Of a stretch of 64,000 nucleotides of DNA, positions 44,263 to 53,614 are shown one piece after another. Both the position numbers and the translations under genes were made by a program. The stretch comes from Dorea_A sp016295505 (lineage in GTDB: Bacteria > Bacillota > Clostridia > Lachnospirales > Lachnospiraceae), in the NCBI RefSeq assembly GCF_039832105.1, contig NZ_JBDOHS010000003.1, positions 1 to 64,000 of the forward strand, given 5' to 3'. Positions within the stretch are counted from its first letter, which is position 1. Every line of letters starts with the position of its first letter. The notes beneath the pieces are model-generated. The model saw only the letters and a program-made list of their open reading frames with translations. It was not told the origin of the DNA and did not search any database.

Positions 44263-45150
44263 TTAGATTCCTAATTTCTCCTTCATGTACTCTACATCGG
44301 TAGCTTTTCCGGTATAGAGCTCAATGGCAATCAATGCCTGGAAGAGCATCATGCTCATTCCGTTGTACACTTTTGTACAACCGGCCTCTTTTGCCTGCTT
44401 CATCATAACAGTTTCACGCGGAGCATATACGGTGTCTGTTACGATCAGATCCGGGCGGAAGAAGGATGCATCCGGAATATTTGAGAGATCTTCCAGTGGG
44501 TGCATCCCCACGCCTGTCGCGTCACAGAAGATATCAGCTTCCTGCATTTTTTCTTTCAGAAGATCCAGATCGGCAAGATCGTTCATAGTTGCCTTACATT
44601 CTGTGTTATTGTTGATTATTTCAACAATTTCTTCTCCACGGGCGTAGAATTTATCTTTGATATTAAAGATATGTAACTCTGCAATTCCGTCCAATGCTCC
44701 CCGAACAGCAATAGCGGTAGCAGCTCCACCTGTTCCGATCAGAACCATCTTCATACCTTTATAATCAATTCCTTCTTCTTTGATCCCCTGCCAGTATCCC
44801 ATGCCGTCAGTATTATATCCTTTTAATTTTCCTGTGACCTGTCCATTCTCGTCGCGCATATTCACAACGGTATTGATGGCTCCGCAAAGCTGTGCAGCTT
44901 CATCTACTTCCTCCAGGTACTTGTGTACTACCGTCTTATTCGGCATGGAAATGTTAGATCCCAACATCTTCAATGCGCGGATACTGTTTACAGCTGCTTC
45001 CAGAGAATCATTATCCACCTCGAATGCAAGCTGAATTACATCATCTCCGTTCTTATCGTATGCAAGATTATGTGTTGTCGGTGACTGTGTATGACGAATT
45101 GGATAAGCCATTAATCCAACTAATTCTGTGTGTCCTGTAATATTTGGCAT
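44263..45150 (-). CDS. aroE: Quinate/shikimate dehydrogenase (AroE/YdiB family)
   Basis: 295 residues. Substrate residues: SPTTHN (Ser14/16-type), SMPNKT (catalytic Lys) and NTDGMGYW (catalytic Asp). The dinucleotide loop GTGGAATAI is present. The length and N terminus (GLMAYPIRHTQSP) resemble YdiB-type enzymes that oxidise quinate or shikimate with NAD(P). It is 68 bp after the flavoenzyme gene, in an operon with transport and dehydratase genes nearby, so a catabolic role is inferred over aromatic amino-acid synthesis. Confidence 0.88.
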   Translation of the reverse strand: MPNITGHTELVGLMAYPIRHTQSPTTHNLAYDKNGDDVIQLAFEVDNDSLEAAVNSIRALKMLGSNISMPNKTVVHKYLEEVDEAAQLCGAINTVVNMRDENGQVTGKLKGYNTDGMGYWQGIKEEGIDYKGMKMVLIGTGGAATAIAVRGALDGIAELHIFNIKDKFYARGEEIVEIINNNTECKATMNDLADLDLLKEKMQEADIFCDATGVGMHPLEDLSNIPDASFFRPDLIVTDTVYAPRETVMMKQAKEAGCTKVYNGMSMMLFQALIAIELYTGKATDVEYMKEKLGI

Positions 45151-45218
45151 AATTATTACCTCTTTCTTCTATCTATATTTATCTCGTTTTATATGTTTCA
45201 AAGTTGATTGTAAAAGTA

Positions 45219-47240
45219 TTATTTTATTTCATCCAGGTCTAACAATCCTTTAAATTCAAGTACATTCAGGATTGCACGTCCATCCATGGTTCCTTCCATG
45301 ATACGACGGGCACGAACAGAATCTCCGATCGGATATACATAAGTATCTGTATCGGCAAATGCTTCCTCGATTTCTGCAAGGATTGGATTGTTTGCTCTCA
45401 TTCCCAGACAGTTGAATCCCAGATCAAATGTAAGCTCTTTGATCTCTCCTTCCGGTGTCTTTACGACAAAAGCATTTTCTTTTACTTCCTGGAGTGCTGT
45501 ATTTACATATTCTTTTACGCCATATGTATCATGTGTCTCGCGCATAGAACACTTGGTGATCGGATCTGCCATCATACCGATCTGCGGAAGCATATCAACG
45601 ATAGAACATTCTGCTCCACGTGGTGCAAAGTATTCGATCACATCAAGTCCTACGGATCCACCGCCCATAACAACGACTTTCTTTCCTTTACAGAAGTCAT
45701 CCGGATACTTTCCTGCATTCAGGTTGTTGATCATATCAAAAATTGTAGAAACGTTGCCTGCTGCAATGTTTTCTCTCAGTCCCGGGATCGGCGGTACCAA
45801 CGGTACAGAACCTGTCGCATTCACAACAATATCCGGTTTGAAGTTTTTGATTTTCTCAATGGTAGCTTCTGTATTCAGGAACATATACAGATTCGGAAGC
45901 TTCTCTGCACGTTTCTCCAGATATCTTGGGAAATCTTTCATACGTGTCTTGCTTGGAAGATCAGAGATAAATGTAGACAGTCCGCCCACATGGTCTTTCT
46001 TCTCAAGTACGAATACATTACATCCGACTTCGGCCGCTGTACATGCAGCTTCAAGTCCTGCTGTACCTGCACCTACTACTACAACATTACAGTTTTTCTT
46101 TACTTTTAATTTTTTATAAATATCTCCTTCCGGAACAGCAGGGTTCACTGTACAACGGATTGGACGGTTAACACCGATACGGTTTCCTGCACATCCTACG
46201 TTACAGGAAATACATTTACGGATCATCTCAGCTTCACCTTTTTGTACTTTTACGACCCAGTCCGGATCAGCAATCAGCCCACGGCCCATACCTACCATAT
46301 CTACATCGCCGCTTTCCAGCACCTTTTTAACTACTTCAGGGTCACGGTAATTTCCGGCATTGATGACCGGTTTTCCAAATTTTTCTTTGACTGCTCTTGC
46401 CTGATAAGCACGCCATCCATCCGGCAGATAATTAGAGTCAATCTGATACTGAAGAGATGGATTCAATCCACAGGACACATCATACATGTCTACGAACTCA
46501 TCCAGATACTCCAGATACTCCAACGTATCTTCCAGTGTGTTTCCTCCCGGAACACGCTCCTCGGCAGATACTCGAACGATGATCGGGAACCATGGTCCTA
46601 CCTGTTTACGAACTTCTTCTAATACCATTCTCGGGAAACGAAGACGATTCTCTACAGAACCTCCGAATTCGTCTGTTCTCTTATTATAATATGGAGAGAT
46701 AAACTGGCTCATCAGATAAGAATGTCCACAGTGGATCTCTACTGCATCAAAACCGATTGCCTGTACTCTTTTTGCAGCTTCTCCATATTTCTTTACAGTT
46801 GTAAGAATTTCTTCTTTTGTCATCGGACGTGGAATCTCCCCGCCGACTTTTGTTGGAACATTGGAAGAAGACACTGTCTCCATTCCGGTTCTTGCAGAAG
46901 ATGCAGATGCACCTGCATGATTGATCTGAATTGCAACTGTCGCACCATTCTTATGAAGGTTCTCAACCAGCTGATAGTAACGAGGCATAAAGCTGTCGTG
47001 GTCGATACGAATCTGGCTTGTACCATTAGAACCTACAGGATACTCTACGTTGGCATTTTCTAAAATGATCAGACCAACTCCGCCTTTTGCACGTAATGAA
47101 TAATAATTCATATGACGATTACTCATCTCACCGCTTGTCTCTCCGTAATTTGTCCCCATCGGTGTCATCGCAACACGGTTACGAATCGTCATTCTTTTTA
47201 CTGTTAAAGGTTCAAAAATCTTGGAATAATTTGTTTTCAT
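45219..47240 (-). CDS. Old yellow enzyme-type enoate/dienoyl reductase (FMN, 4Fe-4S, FAD)
   Basis: 673 residues in the 2,4-dienoyl-CoA reductase/BaiH/enoate reductase layout: FMN TIM barrel (1-370; MTPMGTNYGE, IQINHAGA, IHCGHSYLMSQF), [4Fe-4S] cysteines CISCNVGC and a further Cys 12 residues on, then FAD (VVVGAGTAGLEAA) and NAD(P) (VVMGGGSVGLDV) Rossmann domains. Reduces activated C=C bonds. AAGGAG before the ATG; the LysR palindrome is about 80 bp upstream. Substrate inferred as a dehydrated quinate/shikimate intermediate. Confidence 0.88.
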   Translation of the reverse strand: MKTNYSKIFEPLTVKRMTIRNRVAMTPMGTNYGETSGEMSNRHMNYYSLRAKGGVGLIILENANVEYPVGSNGTSQIRIDHDSFMPRYYQLVENLHKNGATVAIQINHAGASASSARTGMETVSSSNVPTKVGGEIPRPMTKEEILTTVKKYGEAAKRVQAIGFDAVEIHCGHSYLMSQFISPYYNKRTDEFGGSVENRLRFPRMVLEEVRKQVGPWFPIIVRVSAEERVPGGNTLEDTLEYLEYLDEFVDMYDVSCGLNPSLQYQIDSNYLPDGWRAYQARAVKEKFGKPVINAGNYRDPEVVKKVLESGDVDMVGMGRGLIADPDWVVKVQKGEAEMIRKCISCNVGCAGNRIGVNRPIRCTVNPAVPEGDIYKKLKVKKNCNVVVVGAGTAGLEAACTAAEVGCNVFVLEKKDHVGGLSTFISDLPSKTRMKDFPRYLEKRAEKLPNLYMFLNTEATIEKIKNFKPDIVVNATGSVPLVPPIPGLRENIAAGNVSTIFDMINNLNAGKYPDDFCKGKKVVVMGGGSVGLDVIEYFAPRGAECSIVDMLPQIGMMADPITKCSMRETHDTYGVKEYVNTALQEVKENAFVVKTPEGEIKELTFDLGFNCLGMRANNPILAEIEEAFADTDTYVYPIGDSVRARRIMEGTMDGRAILNVLEFKGLLDLDEIK

Positions 47241-47317
47241 GAATCCTTCTCCTTATCAATTTTTCGTGTAAGGCATTTCTTCTGTTTGTGACGGTTTCAT
47301 TATAATCCAAACAACCC

Positions 47318-47343
47318 ATAACGTAAAATACATTTTATGTTAT
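47318..47343. promoter_or_regulatory. Putative LysR operator, 26-bp palindrome
   Basis: Near-perfect palindrome with ATAAC and GTTAT outer arms and TAAAAT/ATTTTA inner arms. Lies upstream of the flavoenzyme gene and just after the lysR stop. T-N11-A-type LysR sites have this layout. Confidence 0.55.
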
Positions 47344-47363
47344 TCATCGATAGCTTTATGCTA

Positions 47364-48269
47364 TCATTTTGTTTCTGATGCAGGCAGTACCCTCGAAGAA
47401 GACTTCTGCTTCATATATTCAATAAATCTTTCCACCGCCGGCAGTTGATACCGGTCTTTCATCCAGAACATAAACGTATGATGCATTAATTCGATATCAT
47501 TCAGCCTGTGGATATTTACTCGTTTTTCATCAATCTCTCTGATTCCCGGAACCAGCGCGATTCCGAAATCTTCACTTACCAGAGCTACGATCGAATGCTC
47601 GTCCGGACATTCCACTACAATATTGGGACGGATCGAAAGTCTTCTGTATAATTGCCGGGTATAGTTTCCAAGCCAGGACTCTCTGTCATATCCGATCACC
47701 GGATAACGACGGATCTCCTGGATAGAGACAGCTTCCTGACCTTCCAGTTCATGGCCCTTTGGTGTGATCACGACCATTTCTTCTGATAAGACCGGAAAGA
47801 ATTCAAATTCCTCCCGTTCCATATATCCTCCAAACCCTACATCCAGTTCCCCTGATTTGACCTTTTTCGCAATCGCACTGGTATGATTCTGAAAAAAATT
47901 AAACGTTACGTTCCTGTTTTCTTTCATATTAAGAAAGTTTCTTACATTATGAGGAATATAGTGACTGGCCAGAGGGAACACATATCCGATATCGATCTTT
48001 CCTCCGTCACTCGCCATTTCCTTCATCTTACTGCTTGCAATCTCACACTCAGTAATAATGCGTTCCGCATATTCCAGAAATAGTTTCCCGCCTTTTGTCA
48101 AATTCACTCCTCTTCCATTCTTCTCGAACAGCTGAACCCCCAATTCATTTTCCAAAGATGCGATGGAACGGCTCAAGGATGGCTGAGACAGGTACAACTC
48201 CTCTGCTGCCTTCCGGTAATTCTCATATCTTGCAACTGTTTGAAAATAGTAAAGCTGATTGAGTGTCAT
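47364..48269 (-). CDS. LysR-family transcriptional regulator
   Basis: 301 residues. N-terminal HTH (YRKAAEELYLSQPSLSRSIASLENELGVQLFEKNGRG) and a periplasmic-binding-like effector domain with VISPKG-type HEL region. AAGGAGG before the ATG. Divergent from the MFS gene and upstream of the flavoenzyme/aroE operon, so it is placed to control both, likely with a cyclohexane-carboxylate ligand. Confidence 0.9.
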   Translation of the reverse strand: MTLNQLYYFQTVARYENYRKAAEELYLSQPSLSRSIASLENELGVQLFEKNGRGVNLTKGGKLFLEYAERIITECEIASSKMKEMASDGGKIDIGYVFPLASHYIPHNVRNFLNMKENRNVTFNFFQNHTSAIAKKVKSGELDVGFGGYMEREEFEFFPVLSEEMVVITPKGHELEGQEAVSIQEIRRYPVIGYDRESWLGNYTRQLYRRLSIRPNIVVECPDEHSIVALVSEDFGIALVPGIREIDEKRVNIHRLNDIELMHHTFMFWMKDRYQLPAVERFIEYMKQKSSSRVLPASETK

Positions 48270-48512
48270 ATGCTCCTCCTTATAAAGTGAAGTTTTCCAT
48301 TTCCGATAATTTCCTTATTTTTAATTATAGCATTTTGATAGCCTGAATGCATCAATTTTCACATATATAAGTATTGGAAATTCCAAACAGACATTGATAA
48401 AATATAAACATACAAATCGTTAGATTTTTAACGAGAACCCCCGTGTTTCTTATGTTTGTGACAGAATAATAAGAAAAACAAAGACAAAAAAACAAAAAGG
48501 AGAACCTTAAAA
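48270..48512. promoter_or_regulatory. Divergent lysR/MFS regulatory region
   Basis: Contains the palindrome TTGGAAATTCCAA (48374-48386) and CGTTA/TAACG inverted repeat (48418-48433). TGTTTGTGAC at about 48452 also occurs near 47284 upstream of the flavoenzyme gene. These are candidate regulator sites; no single promoter could be fixed. Confidence 0.4.
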
Positions 48513-49721
48513 ATGAACAAAAAATATCTTCCAAGTGCACTTATCATGTACTTAAACTATTTTATCCACGGTGTTGGATGTTCTGTCCTGGGACAGGCTG
48601 TTATCAAAGAAGCTCTTGCCGCAAGCTGGGGTGTTGAAGCAATGGCAATCACTGCAATCTCTGCTGCACTTGGTCTCGGACGACTGATCGCTCTTCCATT
48701 TGCCGGTCCTCTTTCTGATAAATTAGGCCGCCGCATTTCCTGCGTCATCGGAGGTGGCTCTTACGCTATTTATTTAATTGGTCTTGCACTGGCTTTCAAC
48801 GCAGGTACCAATGGCGGATATCAGATTGCTTATATCTGTGCAATCCTCGGTGGTATTGCAAACTCCTTCCTTGATACAGGAATCTATCCGGGTGTTGCAG
48901 AAGTATTCTATGCTGCTCCGGGTGTTGCTACGATGGGAATCAAGTTCTTTATCGCTATCTCCCAGATGCTGCTTCCATTTGTTCTTGGTATCGCAATAAC
49001 AACAACTGCTTCCGGTCTCGTATCTTACAACCCGTTATTCATTGTCTGCGGTGTATGTTACATCGTGCTGGCAGTTTTGATTCTCTTTGCTCCGCTTCCG
49101 GATTCTGATGCCAAGAAAGAGAAAAAAGAAGGATTAATCGAAAGTCTGAAGAAAACACATTTCTCAATCGAATCTGTCGCAATGATCCTGATCGGATTCA
49201 CATGTACAGGTACTTTCCAGTTATGGCTGAACTGTGCACAGAACTTCGCAAAAGAAGTAGTTGGCTGGGCAGATCCTTCTATCATGCAGACATACTACTC
49301 TATGGGAACTTTACTTGCATTGATTGTAACTGCATTACTGACACGTAAGATCAAGGACGTTCGCTTTATCGCTGCTTACCCGGCAATCTGCCTTGCAGCT
49401 TTGATTGTTGTTCTTATAGGAAAATCACAGCCACTGTGTATTGCAGGTGCATTCATCATCGGATGGGCCGGCGCTGGCGGACTTCTCCAGATCGCAACCT
49501 CTGTATGCAACATGCTTTTCCCGAAGATCAAGGGAACGGTTACTGCACTGGTTATGATTGCATCCTCCCTTTGCAACTACACAATTTTAACGGCTGCATC
49601 CAAAATGACTCCTTCCGGCGTTATGACCATGAACATTGTACTTACTGCAATCGGCGTGCTTCTTGGAGTATTTGTGAATCTTCGCTATGCAAAAATGGTT
49701 GAGCTTGCCTCAGCAGAGTAA
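48513..49721 (+). CDS. MFS transporter
   Basis: 402 residues with about 12 membrane segments; the conserved loop 2-3 motif is seen as GPLSDKLGRRIS. AAAAGGAG before the ATG. Next to aroD and the TRAP genes and opposite lysR, so the substrate is likely quinate, shikimate or a product. It gives the cluster a second uptake or an export route. Confidence 0.87.
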   Translation: MNKKYLPSALIMYLNYFIHGVGCSVLGQAVIKEALAASWGVEAMAITAISAALGLGRLIALPFAGPLSDKLGRRISCVIGGGSYAIYLIGLALAFNAGTNGGYQIAYICAILGGIANSFLDTGIYPGVAEVFYAAPGVATMGIKFFIAISQMLLPFVLGIAITTTASGLVSYNPLFIVCGVCYIVLAVLILFAPLPDSDAKKEKKEGLIESLKKTHFSIESVAMILIGFTCTGTFQLWLNCAQNFAKEVVGWADPSIMQTYYSMGTLLALIVTALLTRKIKDVRFIAAYPAICLAALIVVLIGKSQPLCIAGAFIIGWAGAGGLLQIATSVCNMLFPKIKGTVTALVMIASSLCNYTILTAASKMTPSGVMTMNIVLTAIGVLLGVFVNLRYAKMVELASAE

Positions 49722-49773
49722 CCTGTTATATAATTTACATCATATATACAATAAGAAAGAAGGATTAATGATT

Positions 49774-50538
49774 ATGATACAAACGGTTCATGTTAGAGAT
49801 ATTGAAATTGGTGCCGGTGTTCCAAAGATCTGTGTACCGATCGTAGGTGTTACCAAAGAAGACATTATTGCAGAAGCAAAGACATTTGATGATATTCCTG
49901 TCGATGTTGTGGAATGGCGTGTCGACTGGTTCGAAGGCGTATTTGATTTCGAAAAAGTTCTGGATGTTCTGAAAGACTTACGGGAAGTTCTTGGCAATAC
50001 CCCTATTCTTATGACTTTCCGTACCTCCAAAGAAGGTGGCGAAAAGGCCATCGAAGATGCTGCATATGCAGAACTGAACATCAAAGCCGCTCAGTCCGGA
50101 TATGTAGATCTGGTAGACGTAGAAGTCTTTACCGGTGACGAGATCGTAAAAGAAATCATCGAAGGCGCTCATGCAGCTGGTGTAAAAGTCGTTGCATCTA
50201 ATCACGATTTCTTCAAGACACCAGAAAAAGAGGAGATTGTATCTCGTCTTAGAAAAATGCAGGAATTAGGCGCTGATATTCCGAAGATTGCAGTTATGCC
50301 GCAAAACAAAAAAGACGTTCTTACTCTTTTAGCTGCAACGGAAGAAATGGCATCCGAATATGCCGACAGACCAATCATTACCATGTCCATGGCCGGCACC
50401 GGTGTGATCAGCCGTCTCTGTGGTGAAGTATTTGGTTCTGCTCTTACATTTGGCGCTGCAAAGAAAGCATCTGCTCCTGGACAGATGGGTGTTAATGATC
50501 TGAATACCGTCCTTCAGTTACTACACAACGCATTATAA
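49774..50538 (+). CDS. aroD: Type I 3-dehydroquinate dehydratase
   Basis: About 254 residues, close to enteric AroD throughout: DVVEWRVDWFE, MTFRTSKEGGE, ASNHDFFKTP (catalytic His), PKIAVMPQ (Schiff-base Lys) and TMSMAGTGVISR. Converts 3-dehydroquinate to 3-dehydroshikimate. GAAGGA is 9 nt before ATG 49774 and 3 nt before ATG 49768; the later start is preferred. The upstream extension to 49687 overlaps the MFS gene and is rejected. Confidence 0.93.
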   Translation: MIQTVHVRDIEIGAGVPKICVPIVGVTKEDIIAEAKTFDDIPVDVVEWRVDWFEGVFDFEKVLDVLKDLREVLGNTPILMTFRTSKEGGEKAIEDAAYAELNIKAAQSGYVDLVDVEVFTGDEIVKEIIEGAHAAGVKVVASNHDFFKTPEKEEIVSRLRKMQELGADIPKIAVMPQNKKDVLTLLAATEEMASEYADRPIITMSMAGTGVISRLCGEVFGSALTFGAAKKASAPGQMGVNDLNTVLQLLHNAL

Positions 50539-50564
50539 TCATGAAAACCAATAGGGAGGCAGAC

Positions 50565-51185
50565 ATGAAAAAAGTAATTCACTGGCTGGATGAAAATCTG
50601 GAAGAATGTATCCTCATACTCCTTTTGATCGGCATGACACTCATCATGGGCATTCAGGTGTTTTCCCGTTATGTCCTGGGAATGTCATTGTCCTGGTCTG
50701 AAGAGCTTACGCGCTATCTGTTCATATGGTGCGGTTTCATCAGTGTCAGCTACTGTAGCAAAAAATGCTTATCCATCAAAATCGAACAGTTTGTTGCACT
50801 GTTTCCACGCCGTGGGAAAGCACTCTTCAAGGTAGTCAATCATACATTTGAACTCATCTTCTTCCTGTATATGATTCCTTTTGCCTGGTCTTACATGATG
50901 TCAGCCGTAACCAGCGGGCAGGTTTCCCCTGCCTGCTCCATCCCGATGTATTATGTACAGGCGGCACCTTTTGTGTCATTCATCCTTGTTGCAATTCGCA
51001 TCCTGCAGCGCTGGATCATCGAATTCCGTATTGCCAGAGGCGAAAATGTGTATGATCCGGCACATCCGGAACGCAACACTCCGGAATCATTCATTCAGGC
51101 CAATGCAGATGCCGATTCTGCAGCAGATACAAGCATCGACAACCGTATCCGTAACATCAAAGACTCAGGTAAGGAGGTCCCGTAA
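50565..51185 (+). CDS. dctQ: TRAP transporter small permease (DctQ)
   Basis: About 206 residues with four membrane helices: ECILILLLIGMTLIMGIQVFSRY, W-SEELTRYLF-W (DctQ signature), then two more. The ATG at 50565 has GGGAGG upstream; an in-frame ATG at 50541 has none. Charged C-terminal tail of about 45 residues is unusual. Overlap-spaced with dctM. Confidence 0.9.
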   Translation: MKKVIHWLDENLEECILILLLIGMTLIMGIQVFSRYVLGMSLSWSEELTRYLFIWCGFISVSYCSKKCLSIKIEQFVALFPRRGKALFKVVNHTFELIFFLYMIPFAWSYMMSAVTSGQVSPACSIPMYYVQAAPFVSFILVAIRILQRWIIEFRIARGENVYDPAHPERNTPESFIQANADADSAADTSIDNRIRNIKDSGKEVP

Positions 51186-52475
51186 ATGCCAGTCGCATTA
51201 TTATTTATCATCTTTGTCATCGGACTGATCATTGCAATCCCCGTATCCATTACACTGGGAATTACATCTGTTCTTCCGTCCATCTGCGACCCGTCTTTTA
51301 CGGTCGGCGCAAAATACTTAATCCGTGCAATGTTCGGAGGTCTGGATTCGTTTCCCCTTCTGGCCGTTCCGATGTTCGTTCTGTCCGGTATCATCATGGC
51401 AAAGGGAGGTATTTCCCGGAAACTCTTTGATATATTCGCATACTTTCTCGGCAAACTGACGGCAGGAATGCCTTGCGCCGTCATCGTCACCTGTCTGTTT
51501 TACGGCGCGATCTCCGGATCTGCTCCGGCTACCGTTGCTGCCGTCGGAAGTATGACGATTCCGATCCTGACCGGGCTCGGCTATGATCTTACTTTTACTA
51601 CAGCCATCGTTGCCGTTGCCGGAGGTCTTGGAGTCATCATTCCACCAAGCATTCCCTTTATCATGTACGGAACGGCTTCCGGAGCTTCTGTAAGTGATCT
51701 GTTTCTGGCCGGCATCATCCCCGGCCTTATGATTGGCGGGCTCCTTATGTTCTATGCCATCTGGTACTGCAGACGCAACGGAGAGGATAAAGAAAAAATC
51801 CACGCTGAAGTACAGCATTTACATGACAAGGGTCTGTTTCGGGTAGTAAAGGAAAGCTTTTTTGCGATCTTAAGCCCGGTGATCATCCTCGGATGCATCT
51901 ACAGCGGAATCGCATCGCCAACGGAAGCTGCTGTTATCTCCGTATTTTATGCTTTACTTATCAGTCTGTTCGTATACAAGAGCATTCGCGTAAAAGATAT
52001 CTGGGACATCCTGAAAGAAGCCGTCAGAACCTTTACTCCGATTCTTTTCATCCTTGCAACTTCCACTGCATTCTCAAGAGTTCTGACTCTTATGCAGGTT
52101 CCACAGACAGTAAGCGGATTCATCAGCGGTCACTTCCAGAGTCCGGTTCTGATTCTTCTGGTAATCAATCTGTTCCTCCTGATCGTAGGTATGGTAATGG
52201 ATACTACACCAGCTATCCTGATTCTGACACCGATCCTGCTGCCAATCGTAACGAATCTTGGCATGGATCCGGTTCAGTTTGGTGTGATCATGGTCGTTAA
52301 TCTTGCGATTGGATTTGTAACCCCTCCGATCGGAGTCAACCTCTTCGTTGCCAGCTCCTTAACGGACGTTCCGGTTATGACGATTGCCAAAAAAGCAATG
52401 CCGATGATCATATATTTCCTGATCGCACTGCTTTTGATCACATTTATCCCGGCAATTTCGCTGGCATTGTTATAG
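51186..52475 (+). CDS. dctM: TRAP transporter large permease (DctM)
   Basis: 429 residues, 11-12 membrane helices. DctM features: PLLAVPMFVLSGIIMAKGG, AISGSAPATVAAVGSMTIP, GVIIPPSIPFIMYG and FVTPPIGVNLFVA. AAGGAGG inside the dctQ end; the ATG directly follows the dctQ stop. Confidence 0.93.
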   Translation: MPVALLFIIFVIGLIIAIPVSITLGITSVLPSICDPSFTVGAKYLIRAMFGGLDSFPLLAVPMFVLSGIIMAKGGISRKLFDIFAYFLGKLTAGMPCAVIVTCLFYGAISGSAPATVAAVGSMTIPILTGLGYDLTFTTAIVAVAGGLGVIIPPSIPFIMYGTASGASVSDLFLAGIIPGLMIGGLLMFYAIWYCRRNGEDKEKIHAEVQHLHDKGLFRVVKESFFAILSPVIILGCIYSGIASPTEAAVISVFYALLISLFVYKSIRVKDIWDILKEAVRTFTPILFILATSTAFSRVLTLMQVPQTVSGFISGHFQSPVLILLVINLFLLIVGMVMDTTPAILILTPILLPIVTNLGMDPVQFGVIMVVNLAIGFVTPPIGVNLFVASSLTDVPVMTIAKKAMPMIIYFLIALLLITFIPAISLALL

Positions 52476-52486
52476 GAGGAATCGAT

Positions 52487-53509
52487 ATGAACTTTCAAAA
52501 GATACAGGCACGCATCGTCTCTGCCGGGCTCATTCTTACAATGGCCTTGGCACTTCCGCTTACCGGATGCAGAAGTTTTGGAGAATCCGATGTACAGCGT
52601 TATGCATGGCCGCTGGCTACTGCAAGTCCGGAAGATACTGTAACTCAGATCTTTGCAGAGAAATTTGCAGAAGAAGTATCCAGACTCAGCGACGGACAGA
52701 TGAAGATTCAGGTATATCCCAACTCCACACTCGGAGGGGACCGGGACCTTCTGGAAACCTGCGCGGACGGTGACATTCCATTTATTGTACAAAACACGGC
52801 ACCGCAGGTAACTTTCATGCCCGATCTTGCGGTATTTGATCTTCCCTGTGTGTTCGATACACTGGAGGAATGCAGAGAAACCATCGATGATTCCGCTTTT
52901 TACGGACTGATTAGTGAAGTCTACACCAATGGAGGTTATCACCTTCTCGGAATGGCTGATCAGGGATTCCGTGTGATGAGCACCAATAAAAAAATAACCA
53001 CAGCCGATGATTTCAAAGGGCAGAAGATCCGGACCATGGAAAACAGCTATCATCTGGCATTCTGGGAAAGTCTGAATGCCAGCCCGACACCGATGAGCTT
53101 CAGCGAAGTCTATATCGGGCTCCAACAGCACACCATTGATGCCCAGGAGAATCCCTATGAGGTTATCGTATCCAACAAGCTGTATGAACAACAGGATTAC
53201 ATCATCGAGACCAATCATCTGCCGCATCTCATTTCCCTGATCGTCAATGATTCCTTTTTCCAGAATCTTTCCGAAGAGGAGCGTGAGATCATGACACAGG
53301 CGGCGCAGATTGCGACCGAATACGCACGCCTGCAGTCTGATAAACGAATCACCGACCGGATTGCAGCTATCGAAGACAGTGGAACGCAGATTATCACACT
53401 TTCTGATGAGGTAAGAAATGAAATCCGCAAAAAATCACAGACCGTGTATGATTCCGTTGAGGAAAATATCTCAGAAGACATTTACAATGCATATCTGGGA
53501 AGTCAATAA
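52487..53509 (+). CDS. dctP: TRAP transporter substrate-binding lipoprotein (DctP)
   Basis: 340 residues. Lipoprotein signal peptide with lipobox LTGC near residue 27; then DctP/TAXI-like domain: IQVYPNSTLGGDRDLLE, GQKIRTMENSYHLAFWESL (substrate Arg region), VYIGLQQHTIDAQENPYEVI. AGGAGG before the ATG. Binds the transported organic acid outside the membrane. A terminator follows. Confidence 0.92.
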   Translation: MNFQKIQARIVSAGLILTMALALPLTGCRSFGESDVQRYAWPLATASPEDTVTQIFAEKFAEEVSRLSDGQMKIQVYPNSTLGGDRDLLETCADGDIPFIVQNTAPQVTFMPDLAVFDLPCVFDTLEECRETIDDSAFYGLISEVYTNGGYHLLGMADQGFRVMSTNKKITTADDFKGQKIRTMENSYHLAFWESLNASPTPMSFSEVYIGLQQHTIDAQENPYEVIVSNKLYEQQDYIIETNHLPHLISLIVNDSFFQNLSEEEREIMTQAAQIATEYARLQSDKRITDRIAAIEDSGTQIITLSDEVRNEIRKKSQTVYDSVEENISEDIYNAYLGSQ

Positions 53510-53523
53510 ATAATCCTTATATT

Positions 53524-53565
53524 AAGGAGCAAGGTTCTTCACATCCGACCTTGCTCCTTTTTTCT
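53524..53565 (+). terminator. Terminator of the TRAP operon
   Basis: AAGGAGCAAGGT (53524-53535) pairs perfectly with 53548-53559, then TTTTTTC. Confidence 0.9.
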
Positions 53566-53614
53566 TCCACAGCTATAATATTCTGTATACCACTGATATC
53601 AAAGGAGACAATTT

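Noticed and set aside
44263..50538. aroE and aroD as aromatic amino-acid biosynthesis genes
   Set aside because: No other aro genes are present, and the context is transporters, a LysR regulator and a flavin reductase; a catabolic role fits better though not proven.
52274..53227. 317-residue minus-strand frame
   Set aside because: Antisense to dctM/dctP, no ribosome site, composition typical of a shadow frame.
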